7,160 nucleotides of DNA from an uncultured Clostridium sp. GTDB lineage: Bacteria > Bacillota > Clostridia > Peptostreptococcales > Peptostreptococcaceae. Below the pieces are notes generated by a model. It saw only the letters and a list, made by a program, of their open reading frames with translations, was not told the DNA's origin and made no database searches. This document shows positions 1 through 6,562 of this stretch, piece by piece (the first letter of the stretch is position 1; each line of letters starts with the position of its first letter). The DNA lies in the NCBI GenBank assembly GCA_900539645.1, contig UQCY01000093.1, forward strand, positions 1 through 7,160, written 5' to 3'. Both the position numbers and the translations under genes were made by a program.

Positions 1-7
1 TTTTTTG

Positions 8-35
8 ATTTTATAGACCATTTTGTTGACGTCAA
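8..35 (-). promoter_or_regulatory. Candidate leftward sigma-A promoter leading out of the window
   Basis: Read on the - strand, a -35-like TTGACG (30-35) is followed after 16 bases by a -10-like TAAAAT (8-13); an overlapping TATAAA starts two bases earlier. Transcription would begin at or just past the left edge, so the served gene lies outside the window. The -35 box and most of the spacer sit inside the perfect palindrome at 16-45, an arrangement typical of a repressed promoter. The mirror-image TTGACG on the + strand (26-31) has no -10-like sequence at the right distance. The boxes are seen in the sequence; promoter activity is inferred. Confidence 0.4.
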
Positions 36-45
36 CAAAATGGTC
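16..45. promoter_or_regulatory. Perfect 30-bp palindrome, probable operator
   Basis: The half-site GACCATTTTGTTGAC (16-30) is followed directly by its exact reverse complement (31-45) with no spacer. Beyond the arms pairing breaks at once (A15 faces A46). Runs of T before and A after the arms are the wrong way round for an intrinsic terminator on either strand. Perfect dyads over a -35 box and spacer are typical sites for dimeric helix-turn-helix repressors, for example the TetR family; the left flank TTATAGACC also resembles the QacR operator end. The family assignment is only a guess because no regulator gene is in view. Confidence 0.5.
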
Positions 46-374
46 AAAACATTGGAAATACTGATTTTAAGGAAAAATAATTTTAAAAATATATAAATAT
101 TAGCTGCTTTATATAATAATAAAAAAGTAAAGTTTAACACAAGTAAATTTTTATTAATATAGATTTTTTTGCCATTTATAAACCCTTCTATTTTAATTCG
201 ATTAATTTTAATATAAAAGATTATACAAATCAACAAGGTATAAGTAAAAATTTTAAAAGTTATTTTTAATTAAACAATACATGAGATAGCTAAAAACAAC
301 AAAACATAGTAAAATAGAATTATCTAAATTAAAAATAAAATTATTTAAAAATAAAAAAAGAAAGAGGACAAAAA
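46..374. other. AT-rich non-coding leader upstream of hsdM
   Basis: This stretch has no convincing reading frame on either strand; for example the ATG at 281 is stopped two codons later. It should carry the operon promoter. Several -10-like boxes are present (TATAAT 112-117, TATAAA 177-182, TATAAA 212-217, TAAAAT 310-315), but none has a good TTGACA-like partner 16-18 bases upstream, so no promoter is assigned. No tRNA, riboswitch-like fold or repeat array was seen. The hsdM ribosome binding site GAGGA (364-368) lies at its end. Confidence 0.5.
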
Positions 375-1838
375 ATGATAACAGGCGAGTTAAAAAACAA
401 AGTCGATAAAATATGGGAGACTTTCTGGACTGGAGGAATCACAAATCCACTAGAAGTCATAGAGCAGTTCACATACCTTCTATTCATAAAAGGTCTTGAT
501 GAAACAGAAACACTAAACGAGGAAGAAGCTGAAATACTTGGTCTTGATTTTGACAGAGTGTTCCCAGAGGACAAGCAGCATCTAAGATGGAGCAAGTTTT
601 CAAATGAGGGAAATCCAGAAAAAATGTACGACATAATGGCGAACGAGGTATTCCCATTTATCAAAAATCTTCATGGTAACGAAGAGTCAGCCTATGCGAA
701 ATATATGGGAGATGCTATTTTCAAAATACCAACTCCTTTAATGCTTGCGAAAATTGTCGACAGCATAAACAACCTAGAATTAGATAGAGATAAGGACACA
801 AAAGGGGACTTATACGAATACTTACTATCAAAAGTGGCAACTGCAGGAACAAATGGGCAGTTTAGAACGCCAAGACACATAATAGATATGATAGTCAACC
901 TTATGCAGCCAAAAGCAGAGGACATAATAGTCGATCCTGCAATGGGAAGTGCGGGATTTTTGGTGTCAGCACAGCAGTATTTAAGGGACAACAGAGCGGA
1001 AATGTTCCTAGATGCAAAACTAAAAAATCACTTCAACAACGACATGTTCTACGGATTTGACATGGATAGAACTATGCTGAGAATAGGTGCGATGAACATG
1101 ATGTTACATGGGGTGGACAACCCTAACATAGAGTACAAAGACTCGCTATCAGAACAGAATACAGACAAAGAAAAATTCACTCTAGTACTTGCAAATCCAC
1201 CATTCAAAGGAAGCTTGGACTATGAAGCAGTTAGTGCAGATTTATTAAAAGTCACAAAAACTAAAAAAACAGAACTCCTATTCCTAGCATTATTCTTGAG
1301 AGTGCTAAAAATGGGTGGAAGATGTGCGTCAATCGTGCCTGATGGAGTACTTTTCGGAAGCACAAAAGCACACAAAGAGATAAGAAAAGAAATAATCGAA
1401 AACCAGAAACTAGAAGCGATAATATCAATGCCGAGTGGAGTATTTAAACCTTATGCTGGGGTTTCGACAGCGATAATGATATTCACTAAAACTAATGCAG
1501 GTGGAACTGACAAGGTTTGGTTCTATGATATGAAGGCTGACGGATACTCACTTGACGACAAGAGAACGGAAATAGACGAAAACGACATACCAGACATAGT
1601 TGAAAGATTCCACAACCTTGAAAAAGAGGCGGACAGAAAAAGAACTGAGCAGAGTTTCTTTGTAGATGTAGAGGAAATCAGAGAAAATGGATATGACTTG
1701 AGTATTAATAAGTACAAGGAAATCGTGTATGAAGAGGTTGAATATGATGCACCGAGCGTGATTTTAGGAAGAGTGAAGGAGCTTGAAGGTGAGATAGCTG
1801 CTGGAATTGAAGAATTAGAAAGAATGCTAGAGGTGTAG
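375..1838 (+). CDS. hsdM: Type I restriction-modification methyltransferase subunit HsdM
   Basis: HsdM transfers a methyl group from S-adenosylmethionine to N6 of adenine in both halves of the bipartite site chosen by HsdS; two HsdM bind one HsdS. The 487-residue protein has the family's usual length and order. The helical HsdM N-terminal domain occupies about residues 5-120 (IWETFWTGGITNPLEVIEQF near the start). The N6-adenine methylase domain follows, from about 140 to 440. It has the GQFRTPRHI stretch (161-169), SAM motif I DPAMGSAGF (187-195), GFDMD (227-231) and the catalytic NPPF (motif IV, 274-277). The C-terminus is charged and helical. The ATG is chosen because AGAGGA precedes it by six bases and the N-terminal domain begins at once. 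It is the first gene of the operon, and hsdS starts four bases after its TAG stop. No frameshift or missing motif is seen. The motif I variant with Ser-Ala instead of Thr-Gly is common in HsdM proteins. Confidence 0.97.
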   Translation: MITGELKNKVDKIWETFWTGGITNPLEVIEQFTYLLFIKGLDETETLNEEEAEILGLDFDRVFPEDKQHLRWSKFSNEGNPEKMYDIMANEVFPFIKNLHGNEESAYAKYMGDAIFKIPTPLMLAKIVDSINNLELDRDKDTKGDLYEYLLSKVATAGTNGQFRTPRHIIDMIVNLMQPKAEDIIVDPAMGSAGFLVSAQQYLRDNRAEMFLDAKLKNHFNNDMFYGFDMDRTMLRIGAMNMMLHGVDNPNIEYKDSLSEQNTDKEKFTLVLANPPFKGSLDYEAVSADLLKVTKTKKTELLFLALFLRVLKMGGRCASIVPDGVLFGSTKAHKEIRKEIIENQKLEAIISMPSGVFKPYAGVSTAIMIFTKTNAGGTDKVWFYDMKADGYSLDDKRTEIDENDIPDIVERFHNLEKEADRKRTEQSFFVDVEEIRENGYDLSINKYKEIVYEEVEYDAPSVILGRVKELEGEIAAGIEELERMLEV

Positions 1839-1842
1839 GAGT

Positions 1843-3129
1843 ATGGAATATAGTGTTGAAAAACTAATTGAAAAAATTAATTTTGAAAAAGAAAAAGCTA
1901 TTGAAAATGGTATTATTCGAAAGGAAAAACCTCAAAAGGAAATTTCTGATAGAGAAAAATATTGTAAATTACCAGATACTTGGATATGGATTAGATTAGG
2001 TGATTACTGCTTAAAAGCAACAGATTATGTTGCAAGTGGTAGTTTTGCTTCGATAAAGGAAAATGTCAATTATTATAATACTGAAAATTATGCAATAATG
2101 GTTAAAACAGCAGATTTTGCTAATAATTTTACAAAAAACTTAACTTATACAGATGAAAGTAGTTATAAATTTTTATCGAACTCAAATCTATTTGGCGGAG
2201 AGCTTATTTTAAGCAACATTGGATCTATAGGAAAAGTATTTAAAGTACCTTACTTGAATAAGCCAATGACATTGGCTTCTAATACAATTATGATAAAGTT
2301 TACGGATGATAAATTGGCAGATTATATGTATTATTACTTCAAATCAAATTATGGTCAAAATGCTATAAAATCTATATCATCAGGAACATCAATGTTAAAA
2401 TTCAATAAAACACAATTAAAGACTTTACCAATTCCAATTCCATCAATAGAAATACAGGAAAAAATAGTAACTGCATTAGACAAAGCACAATATTTAATTG
2501 ATAAAAAGAAAGAGCAGATAGATTTATTGGATGAACTAGTAAAATCTAGATTTGTTGAAATGTTTGGAGATCCAAACTGTAATAATAAAAATTGGAAAAT
2601 AAAAAAATTTAAAGATGTTTCCAGTAATAAAGATTCTGATAGAGTACCAATAAAACAAGCTGATAGAGAAAAAAGAAGTGGGAAATATCCATACTATGGA
2701 GCAACAGGGATAATTGATAGTATAGATGGTTATATTTTTGATGGATTATATTTATTAATATCTGAAGATGGAAAAAATTTAGAAACAAAAAATAAAGATA
2801 TTGCATTTTTAGCAGAAGGAAAGTTTTGGGTAAATAATCATGCTCATGTAATTAAAGAAACAAATGAATCAAATTTATACTATTTAAAATATGCGATAAA
2901 TAATATGAACTTAAAACCATATATAACTGGTATAGATCAATTGAAATTGAATAGAGGAAATTTAGATAATATAGAATTACCTATTCCACCAATAGAGTTA
3001 CAAAATGAATTTGCAGAATTCGTTACAAAAATAGATGAAATAAAATCAAAAATGGAGGCAACTCTATCAGAACTAGAGGACAACTTCAACTCACTAATGC
3101 AAAAAGCATTCAAAGGAGAACTATTCTAA
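1843..3129 (+). CDS. hsdS: Type I restriction-modification specificity subunit HsdS
   Basis: HsdS reads the bipartite target and is the scaffold for HsdM and HsdR. The 428 residues show the two-fold pattern of the family. A short helical lead (1-43) precedes TRD1, which begins at LPDTWIWIRLGDYC (43-56) and runs to about 195. A conserved helical spacer follows (about 195-243, from LPIPIPSIEIQEKI to FVEMFGDP). TRD2 runs from about 250 to 378 and contains KYPYYGATGIID and KFWVNNHAHV. A second helical repeat (379-428) starts LPIPPIELQNEF and ends KAFKGELF. The PxP...IEhQ motif at the start of each helix marks the internal repeat. ATG is preceded by AGAGGTG (1829-1835, seven-base spacer) overlapping the end of hsdM. 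DNA from about 1846 to 3050 is far more AT-rich than hsdM or hsdR, while the last 80 bases return to operon-like composition, suggesting exchange of the recognition core. The target sequence cannot be deduced by reading. Confidence 0.96.
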   Translation: MEYSVEKLIEKINFEKEKAIENGIIRKEKPQKEISDREKYCKLPDTWIWIRLGDYCLKATDYVASGSFASIKENVNYYNTENYAIMVKTADFANNFTKNLTYTDESSYKFLSNSNLFGGELILSNIGSIGKVFKVPYLNKPMTLASNTIMIKFTDDKLADYMYYYFKSNYGQNAIKSISSGTSMLKFNKTQLKTLPIPIPSIEIQEKIVTALDKAQYLIDKKKEQIDLLDELVKSRFVEMFGDPNCNNKNWKIKKFKDVSSNKDSDRVPIKQADREKRSGKYPYYGATGIIDSIDGYIFDGLYLLISEDGKNLETKNKDIAFLAEGKFWVNNHAHVIKETNESNLYYLKYAINNMNLKPYITGIDQLKLNRGNLDNIELPIPPIELQNEFAEFVTKIDEIKSKMEATLSELEDNFNSLMQKAFKGELF

Positions 3130-3130
3130 G

Positions 3131-3140
3131 AGGGGGGGTG
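3131..3140 (+). promoter_or_regulatory. hsdR ribosome binding site containing a G7 tract
   Basis: AGGGGGGGTG begins two bases after the hsdS stop codon and resembles the consensus AGGAGGTG. It lies six bases before TTG at 3147, a normal spacing. A GTG start at 3138 would have its start codon inside the ribosome binding site, leaving too short a spacer. This decides the start in favour of TTG. The run of seven G (3132-3138) is the longest G run in the window and could slip in replication, which would change the site's strength or spacing but not a reading frame. Confidence 0.65.
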
Positions 3141-3146
3141 AAAATT

Positions 3147-6100
3147 TTGAATAACTTCGACTTTCTACTAAACAACAAAAACTTTTCAAGCTTCAGCAAT
3201 GCATGCATCGAAGCCGAAAAAGCAATGTCGATAAGTCCTGCAAACTGTGCAATCCTATCAAGAAGAGCACTAGAACTAGCAGTGAAGTGGCTATATGCAA
3301 ACGATGATTATTTAAAATTACCATACCAAGATAACCTTAGCTCCCTTATACACAGCAGAAGTTTTTTAGAGCTTGTAGACTTTGAAATGCCTAACCTTCT
3401 AAAATACATTGTAAAGCTTGGGAACAACTCAGTTCACACAAACACAATGATTACTAGAGAAGAGGCAATTCTTTCTCTTCACAACCTTCATCAGTTTGTG
3501 AGCTGGATAGATTATTGCTATTCAGACGAATACACAGCGTCGGATTTTGATGAAAAACTTATAGATAAAGAAGAGAACAAAAGAACAAATCCTGAGGTGC
3601 TTAAAAAAATCTATGAAGAACAAGCATCAAAGGATAAAAAGCTCGAACAGATGATCAAAGAAAATGAAGAGCTAAGAAAGCAATTAACAGAAAAAAGGGA
3701 ACTAAAAAAAGAGGACTACAATTTCAATATAGACAATATTAGCGAATTTGAGACAAGAAAGAGATACATCGACATCGAGCTAAAATCTCTGGGGTGGGAT
3801 TTTAACAGAGATATCAGAGAAGAGCTTGAGGTCAGAGGTATGCTAAACGACACAGGTCTAGGATATGCAGATTATGTTTTATTTGGCGATAACGGAAAAC
3901 CACTGGCAGTTATCGAGGCAAAGAGGACTTCAAAAGATGCAAAAGTTGGTCAGCAACAGGCAAAACTTTACGCCGATTGCATTGAGAAACAATATGGACA
4001 AAGGCCAGTTATATTTTTGAGCAACGGATATGAAAATTATATCTGGGATGATTACAACGGATATTCTGAGAGAAGGATTTACGGATTTTATAAAAAATCA
4101 GAGCTTCAACTGATGATTGATAGAAGAAACAACAGAAAAACATTGAGCAAAATTTTTGTAAAAGATGAGATTTCTAATAGATATTATCAGAAAGAAGCAA
4201 TCCAAAATGTTTGTGAAGCACTTGAAAAAAGACAGAGAAAGAATCTTCTTGTTTGTGCGACGGGTACAGGAAAGACTAGAACAGCTATTTCTTTGGTGGA
4301 TGTGCTTTCAAACCACAACTGGGTTAAAAATGTACTGTTTTTAGCGGATAGAAAGGCTCTTGTGAAGCAGGCAAAGAACAACTTTTCTAAGTTGCTTCCT
4401 CATATGCCACTTTGCAATATGCTAGATAGCAAGGATAATCCAGAAGAGGCGAGAATAGTATTTTCAACTTATCCGACAATGATGAATTCAATAGATGATA
4501 CCAAGTCTAAGGACGGGAAGCTGCTTTTCACTCCTGGGTATTTTGATTTGATTATTGTCGATGAGAGTCATAGATCAATCTACAACAAGTATAAGTATAT
4601 TTTTGATTATTTTGATGCTTATTTGGTTGGACTTACTGCCACACCTAAGGACGAGATAGACAAGAATACTTATAGTGTTTTTGATTTGGAAAATGGTGTG
4701 CCGACTTACGCTTATGAGTATGAAAAGGCGGTTGAGGACGGATATCTTGTGGATTATTCTACTTTAGAGTTTAAGACTAGGGTTATGGAAGAGGGAATTT
4801 CTTACGATAGCTTGTCAGATGAGGAAAAGGCTCGTTATGAGGAAACTTTTGACGACGATGAAAATGTAGGCGAGTATATTGGAAATTCTGCTATTAATAA
4901 ATGGCTTTTCAATGCCGATACTATAGACATGGTTATTAAAAATCTTATGGAAAAAGGTCTTAAAATAGAAGGCGGAGATAAGCTTGGAAAGACTATTGTT
5001 TTTGCAAATAACGGAAAACACGCAAGAGCAATAGTTGAGAGATTTAATAAGATTCTGCCTGAATATGGATGCGATTTTGCAAAAGTTATCGACAATAAGA
5101 CGAATTATGTGGATAGTTTGATAGACGATTTTTCTGATAAAGACAAGTTTCCACAGATTGCGGTGTCTGTAGATATGCTAGATACTGGGATTGATGTTCC
5201 AGAAGTTTTGAATCTTGTGTTCTTTAAAAAAGTTAGAAGTAAGACTAAGTTCTGGCAGATGATTGGTAGGGGAACTAGGCTTTGTCCAGACCTTTTAGGT
5301 GTTGGTCAGGATAAGAAAGGATTCTTGATTTTAGATTTCTGCAATAATTTTGAGTTCTTTAGAGTTAATCCTAAAGGACACGAAACAGGGGCAAGTAAGA
5401 GTTTGACTCAGAGAATTTTTGATATTAAAGTCGATATTATTAGAGAACTTCAAGATTTGACTTATTCTTCAGATGAAGAGTATGCAGAACTTAGAAATAC
5501 TATGGTCGAAAATATGGTTTCAGATGTTAGAAGTTTGAACAGAGATGGATTTATGGTTAAGCAAAATCTGAGAGAGGTAGAAAAATACAGCGAAAAATCT
5601 TCTTGGGAAGCACTTGGAACATTGGATGTTAATGAGATTAAGGAACATATTTCACCGATAATTTCTCCTTATGAGGATGATGAGTTTGCAAAGAGATTTG
5701 ATTTATTGATGTATACGATTCAATTAGCAACTCTTAACGGAAGTAATGCAAGCTCTGGAATTAAGAAAGTTATTAGTACTGCTGAGAAGTTATCAAAGCT
5801 TGGAAGTATTCCTCAGGTTATGGAGCAAAAGTATATTATCGAAAAGGTTATGACTGAGGAATTTTGGGATGATGTAGATGTTTTCACTTTGGAAGAAGTG
5901 AGAGATGCTCTTAGAGATTTGGTTAGATTCATTGAAAGAGATGTACAAAAGATATACTACACTAATTTTGAAGATGAGATAATAGCCGAGGAAAGCAACG
6001 GATCAATCTACAATGTAAATGATTTGAAGAATTATAAGAAGAAGGTCGAGCATTATCTTAAAGAGCATAGAGATGATTTGGCTATTTACAAGCTTAGAAA

Positions 6101-6479
6101 TAATAAGAAGCTGACAGAGAAGGATTTTGAAACTTTGGAAGATGTTCTGTTTAAGCAGCTTGGTACTAAGTCTGATTATGAGAGAGAGTATCGGGATAAG
6201 CCTGTAGGAAAGATGATTAGAGAAATTGTCGGGCTGGATATTAATGCAGCTAATGAGATTTTCTCTGAGTTTTTAAATAATCAGGATTTGAACGCCAATC
6301 AAATTCATTTTGTTAAGTTGATTGTTGATTATGTTGTGAAGAATGGTATGCTTGATAAGTCTGTGCTTAGGGAAGAGCCATTTAAGAGTGCAGGTGGAAT
6401 TACTCTGTTCAGAGATAGAGCGGATATTAGAGCGGAAATTCTTAAAAAGATTGATGAGATAAATGAAAACGCAATGTAA
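3147..6479 (+). CDS. hsdR: Type I restriction endonuclease subunit HsdR
   Basis: HsdR is the ATP-driven translocase and nuclease that, bound to the HsdM2-HsdS core, cuts unmethylated DNA far from the recognition site. The predicted protein has 1110 residues, close to EcoKI-type HsdR. Domains in order, numbered from TTG: a DUF4145-like N-terminal domain (about 5-120), a charged coiled coil (about 152-189), and a PD-(D/E)xK nuclease domain with Asp242 in GYADYVLF and Glu257/Lys259 in AVIEAKR. The SF2 helicase core follows: Walker A ATGTGKT (371-377), DESH box (472-475), GLTATP (495-500), motif V DMLDTGIDVPE (676-686) and motif VI QMIGRGTR (704-711). A helical C-terminal region, from about 750 to the end, probably docks on the methylase core. 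TTG is preferred over GTG at 3138 because the GTG lies within the ribosome binding site and the TTG product starts with the family-like MNNFDFL. All catalytic motifs are intact. It is translated from its own site 17 bases after hsdS and ends at a terminator. Confidence 0.96.
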   Translation: MNNFDFLLNNKNFSSFSNACIEAEKAMSISPANCAILSRRALELAVKWLYANDDYLKLPYQDNLSSLIHSRSFLELVDFEMPNLLKYIVKLGNNSVHTNTMITREEAILSLHNLHQFVSWIDYCYSDEYTASDFDEKLIDKEENKRTNPEVLKKIYEEQASKDKKLEQMIKENEELRKQLTEKRELKKEDYNFNIDNISEFETRKRYIDIELKSLGWDFNRDIREELEVRGMLNDTGLGYADYVLFGDNGKPLAVIEAKRTSKDAKVGQQQAKLYADCIEKQYGQRPVIFLSNGYENYIWDDYNGYSERRIYGFYKKSELQLMIDRRNNRKTLSKIFVKDEISNRYYQKEAIQNVCEALEKRQRKNLLVCATGTGKTRTAISLVDVLSNHNWVKNVLFLADRKALVKQAKNNFSKLLPHMPLCNMLDSKDNPEEARIVFSTYPTMMNSIDDTKSKDGKLLFTPGYFDLIIVDESHRSIYNKYKYIFDYFDAYLVGLTATPKDEIDKNTYSVFDLENGVPTYAYEYEKAVEDGYLVDYSTLEFKTRVMEEGISYDSLSDEEKARYEETFDDDENVGEYIGNSAINKWLFNADTIDMVIKNLMEKGLKIEGGDKLGKTIVFANNGKHARAIVERFNKILPEYGCDFAKVIDNKTNYVDSLIDDFSDKDKFPQIAVSVDMLDTGIDVPEVLNLVFFKKVRSKTKFWQMIGRGTRLCPDLLGVGQDKKGFLILDFCNNFEFFRVNPKGHETGASKSLTQRIFDIKVDIIRELQDLTYSSDEEYAELRNTMVENMVSDVRSLNRDGFMVKQNLREVEKYSEKSSWEALGTLDVNEIKEHISPIISPYEDDEFAKRFDLLMYTIQLATLNGSNASSGIKKVISTAEKLSKLGSIPQVMEQKYIIEKVMTEEFWDDVDVFTLEEVRDALRDLVRFIERDVQKIYYTNFEDEIIAEESNGSIYNVNDLKNYKKKVEHYLKEHRDDLAIYKLRNNKKLTEKDFETLEDVLFKQLGTKSDYEREYRDKPVGKMIREIVGLDINAANEIFSEFLNNQDLNANQIHFVKLIVDYVVKNGMLDKSVLREEPFKSAGGITLFRDRADIRAEILKKIDEINENAM

Positions 6480-6480
6480 T

Positions 6481-6516
6481 AATGGGCTGTTGCAGGTTTG
6501 CAACAGCTTATTTATT
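6481..6516 (+). terminator. Intrinsic terminator of the hsdMSR operon
   Basis: A perfect 9-bp stem, GCTGTTGCA (6486-6494) with TGCAACAGC (6499-6507), encloses the four-base loop GGTT. In RNA the stem can be extended outward by two G-U and three A-U pairs down to 6481. A T-rich tail TTATTTATT (6508-6516) follows. It starts two bases after the hsdR stop codon, so it ends the operon. The tail is broken by A residues, so termination may be incomplete. Confidence 0.8.
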
Positions 6517-6520
6517 GCAC

Positions 6521-6557
6521 AAAAAAAGAACCAACTGGTAACAAAACCAATTGGTTC
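6521..6557 (-). terminator. Intrinsic terminator of the EamA-type transporter gene
   Basis: On the - strand, arms at 6546-6557 and 6528-6539 form a 12-bp stem (GAACCAATTGGT with ACCAGTTGGTTC) around a six-base loop. The stem is perfect apart from one G-U pair, and is followed by seven T (complement of A 6521-6527). The same sequence on the + strand has a C-A mismatch at that pair and no T tract. This shows the hairpin is built for leftward transcription. It begins five bases after the transporter stop codon. Confidence 0.88.
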
Positions 6558-6562
6558 CTATC

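Noticed and set aside
16..45. Palindrome as an intrinsic terminator
   Set aside because: On both strands the stem is preceded by T-rich and followed by A-rich sequence, so no U tail would follow the hairpin in either transcript.
187..195. Unusual SAM-binding motif I (DPAMGSAGF) in HsdM as a sign of inactivation; positions are residues of HsdM
   Set aside because: Ser-Ala at this place is a common variant in HsdM proteins, and the catalytic NPPF motif is intact.
310..315. TAAAAT as the -10 box of the hsdM promoter
   Set aside because: The sequence 17 bases upstream (287-292, TAGCTA) is a poor -35 box, and similar AT-rich boxes occur by chance throughout the leader.
46..374. CRISPR array, tRNA or riboswitch in the leader
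   Set aside because: No regularly spaced repeats, cloverleaf or conserved aptamer pattern could be found; the region is simply AT-rich.
1843..3129. Phase-variable hsdS by inversion
   Set aside because: No second or partial hsdS, recombinase gene, or inverted repeats matching the TRD edges lie in the window; it cannot be tested beyond the edges.
4815..5095. Short open frames on the - strand inside hsdR, hsdS and hsdM
   Set aside because: They lie antisense to strong genes with intact motifs, lack ribosome binding sites and recognisable domains, and follow from the codon use of the real genes.
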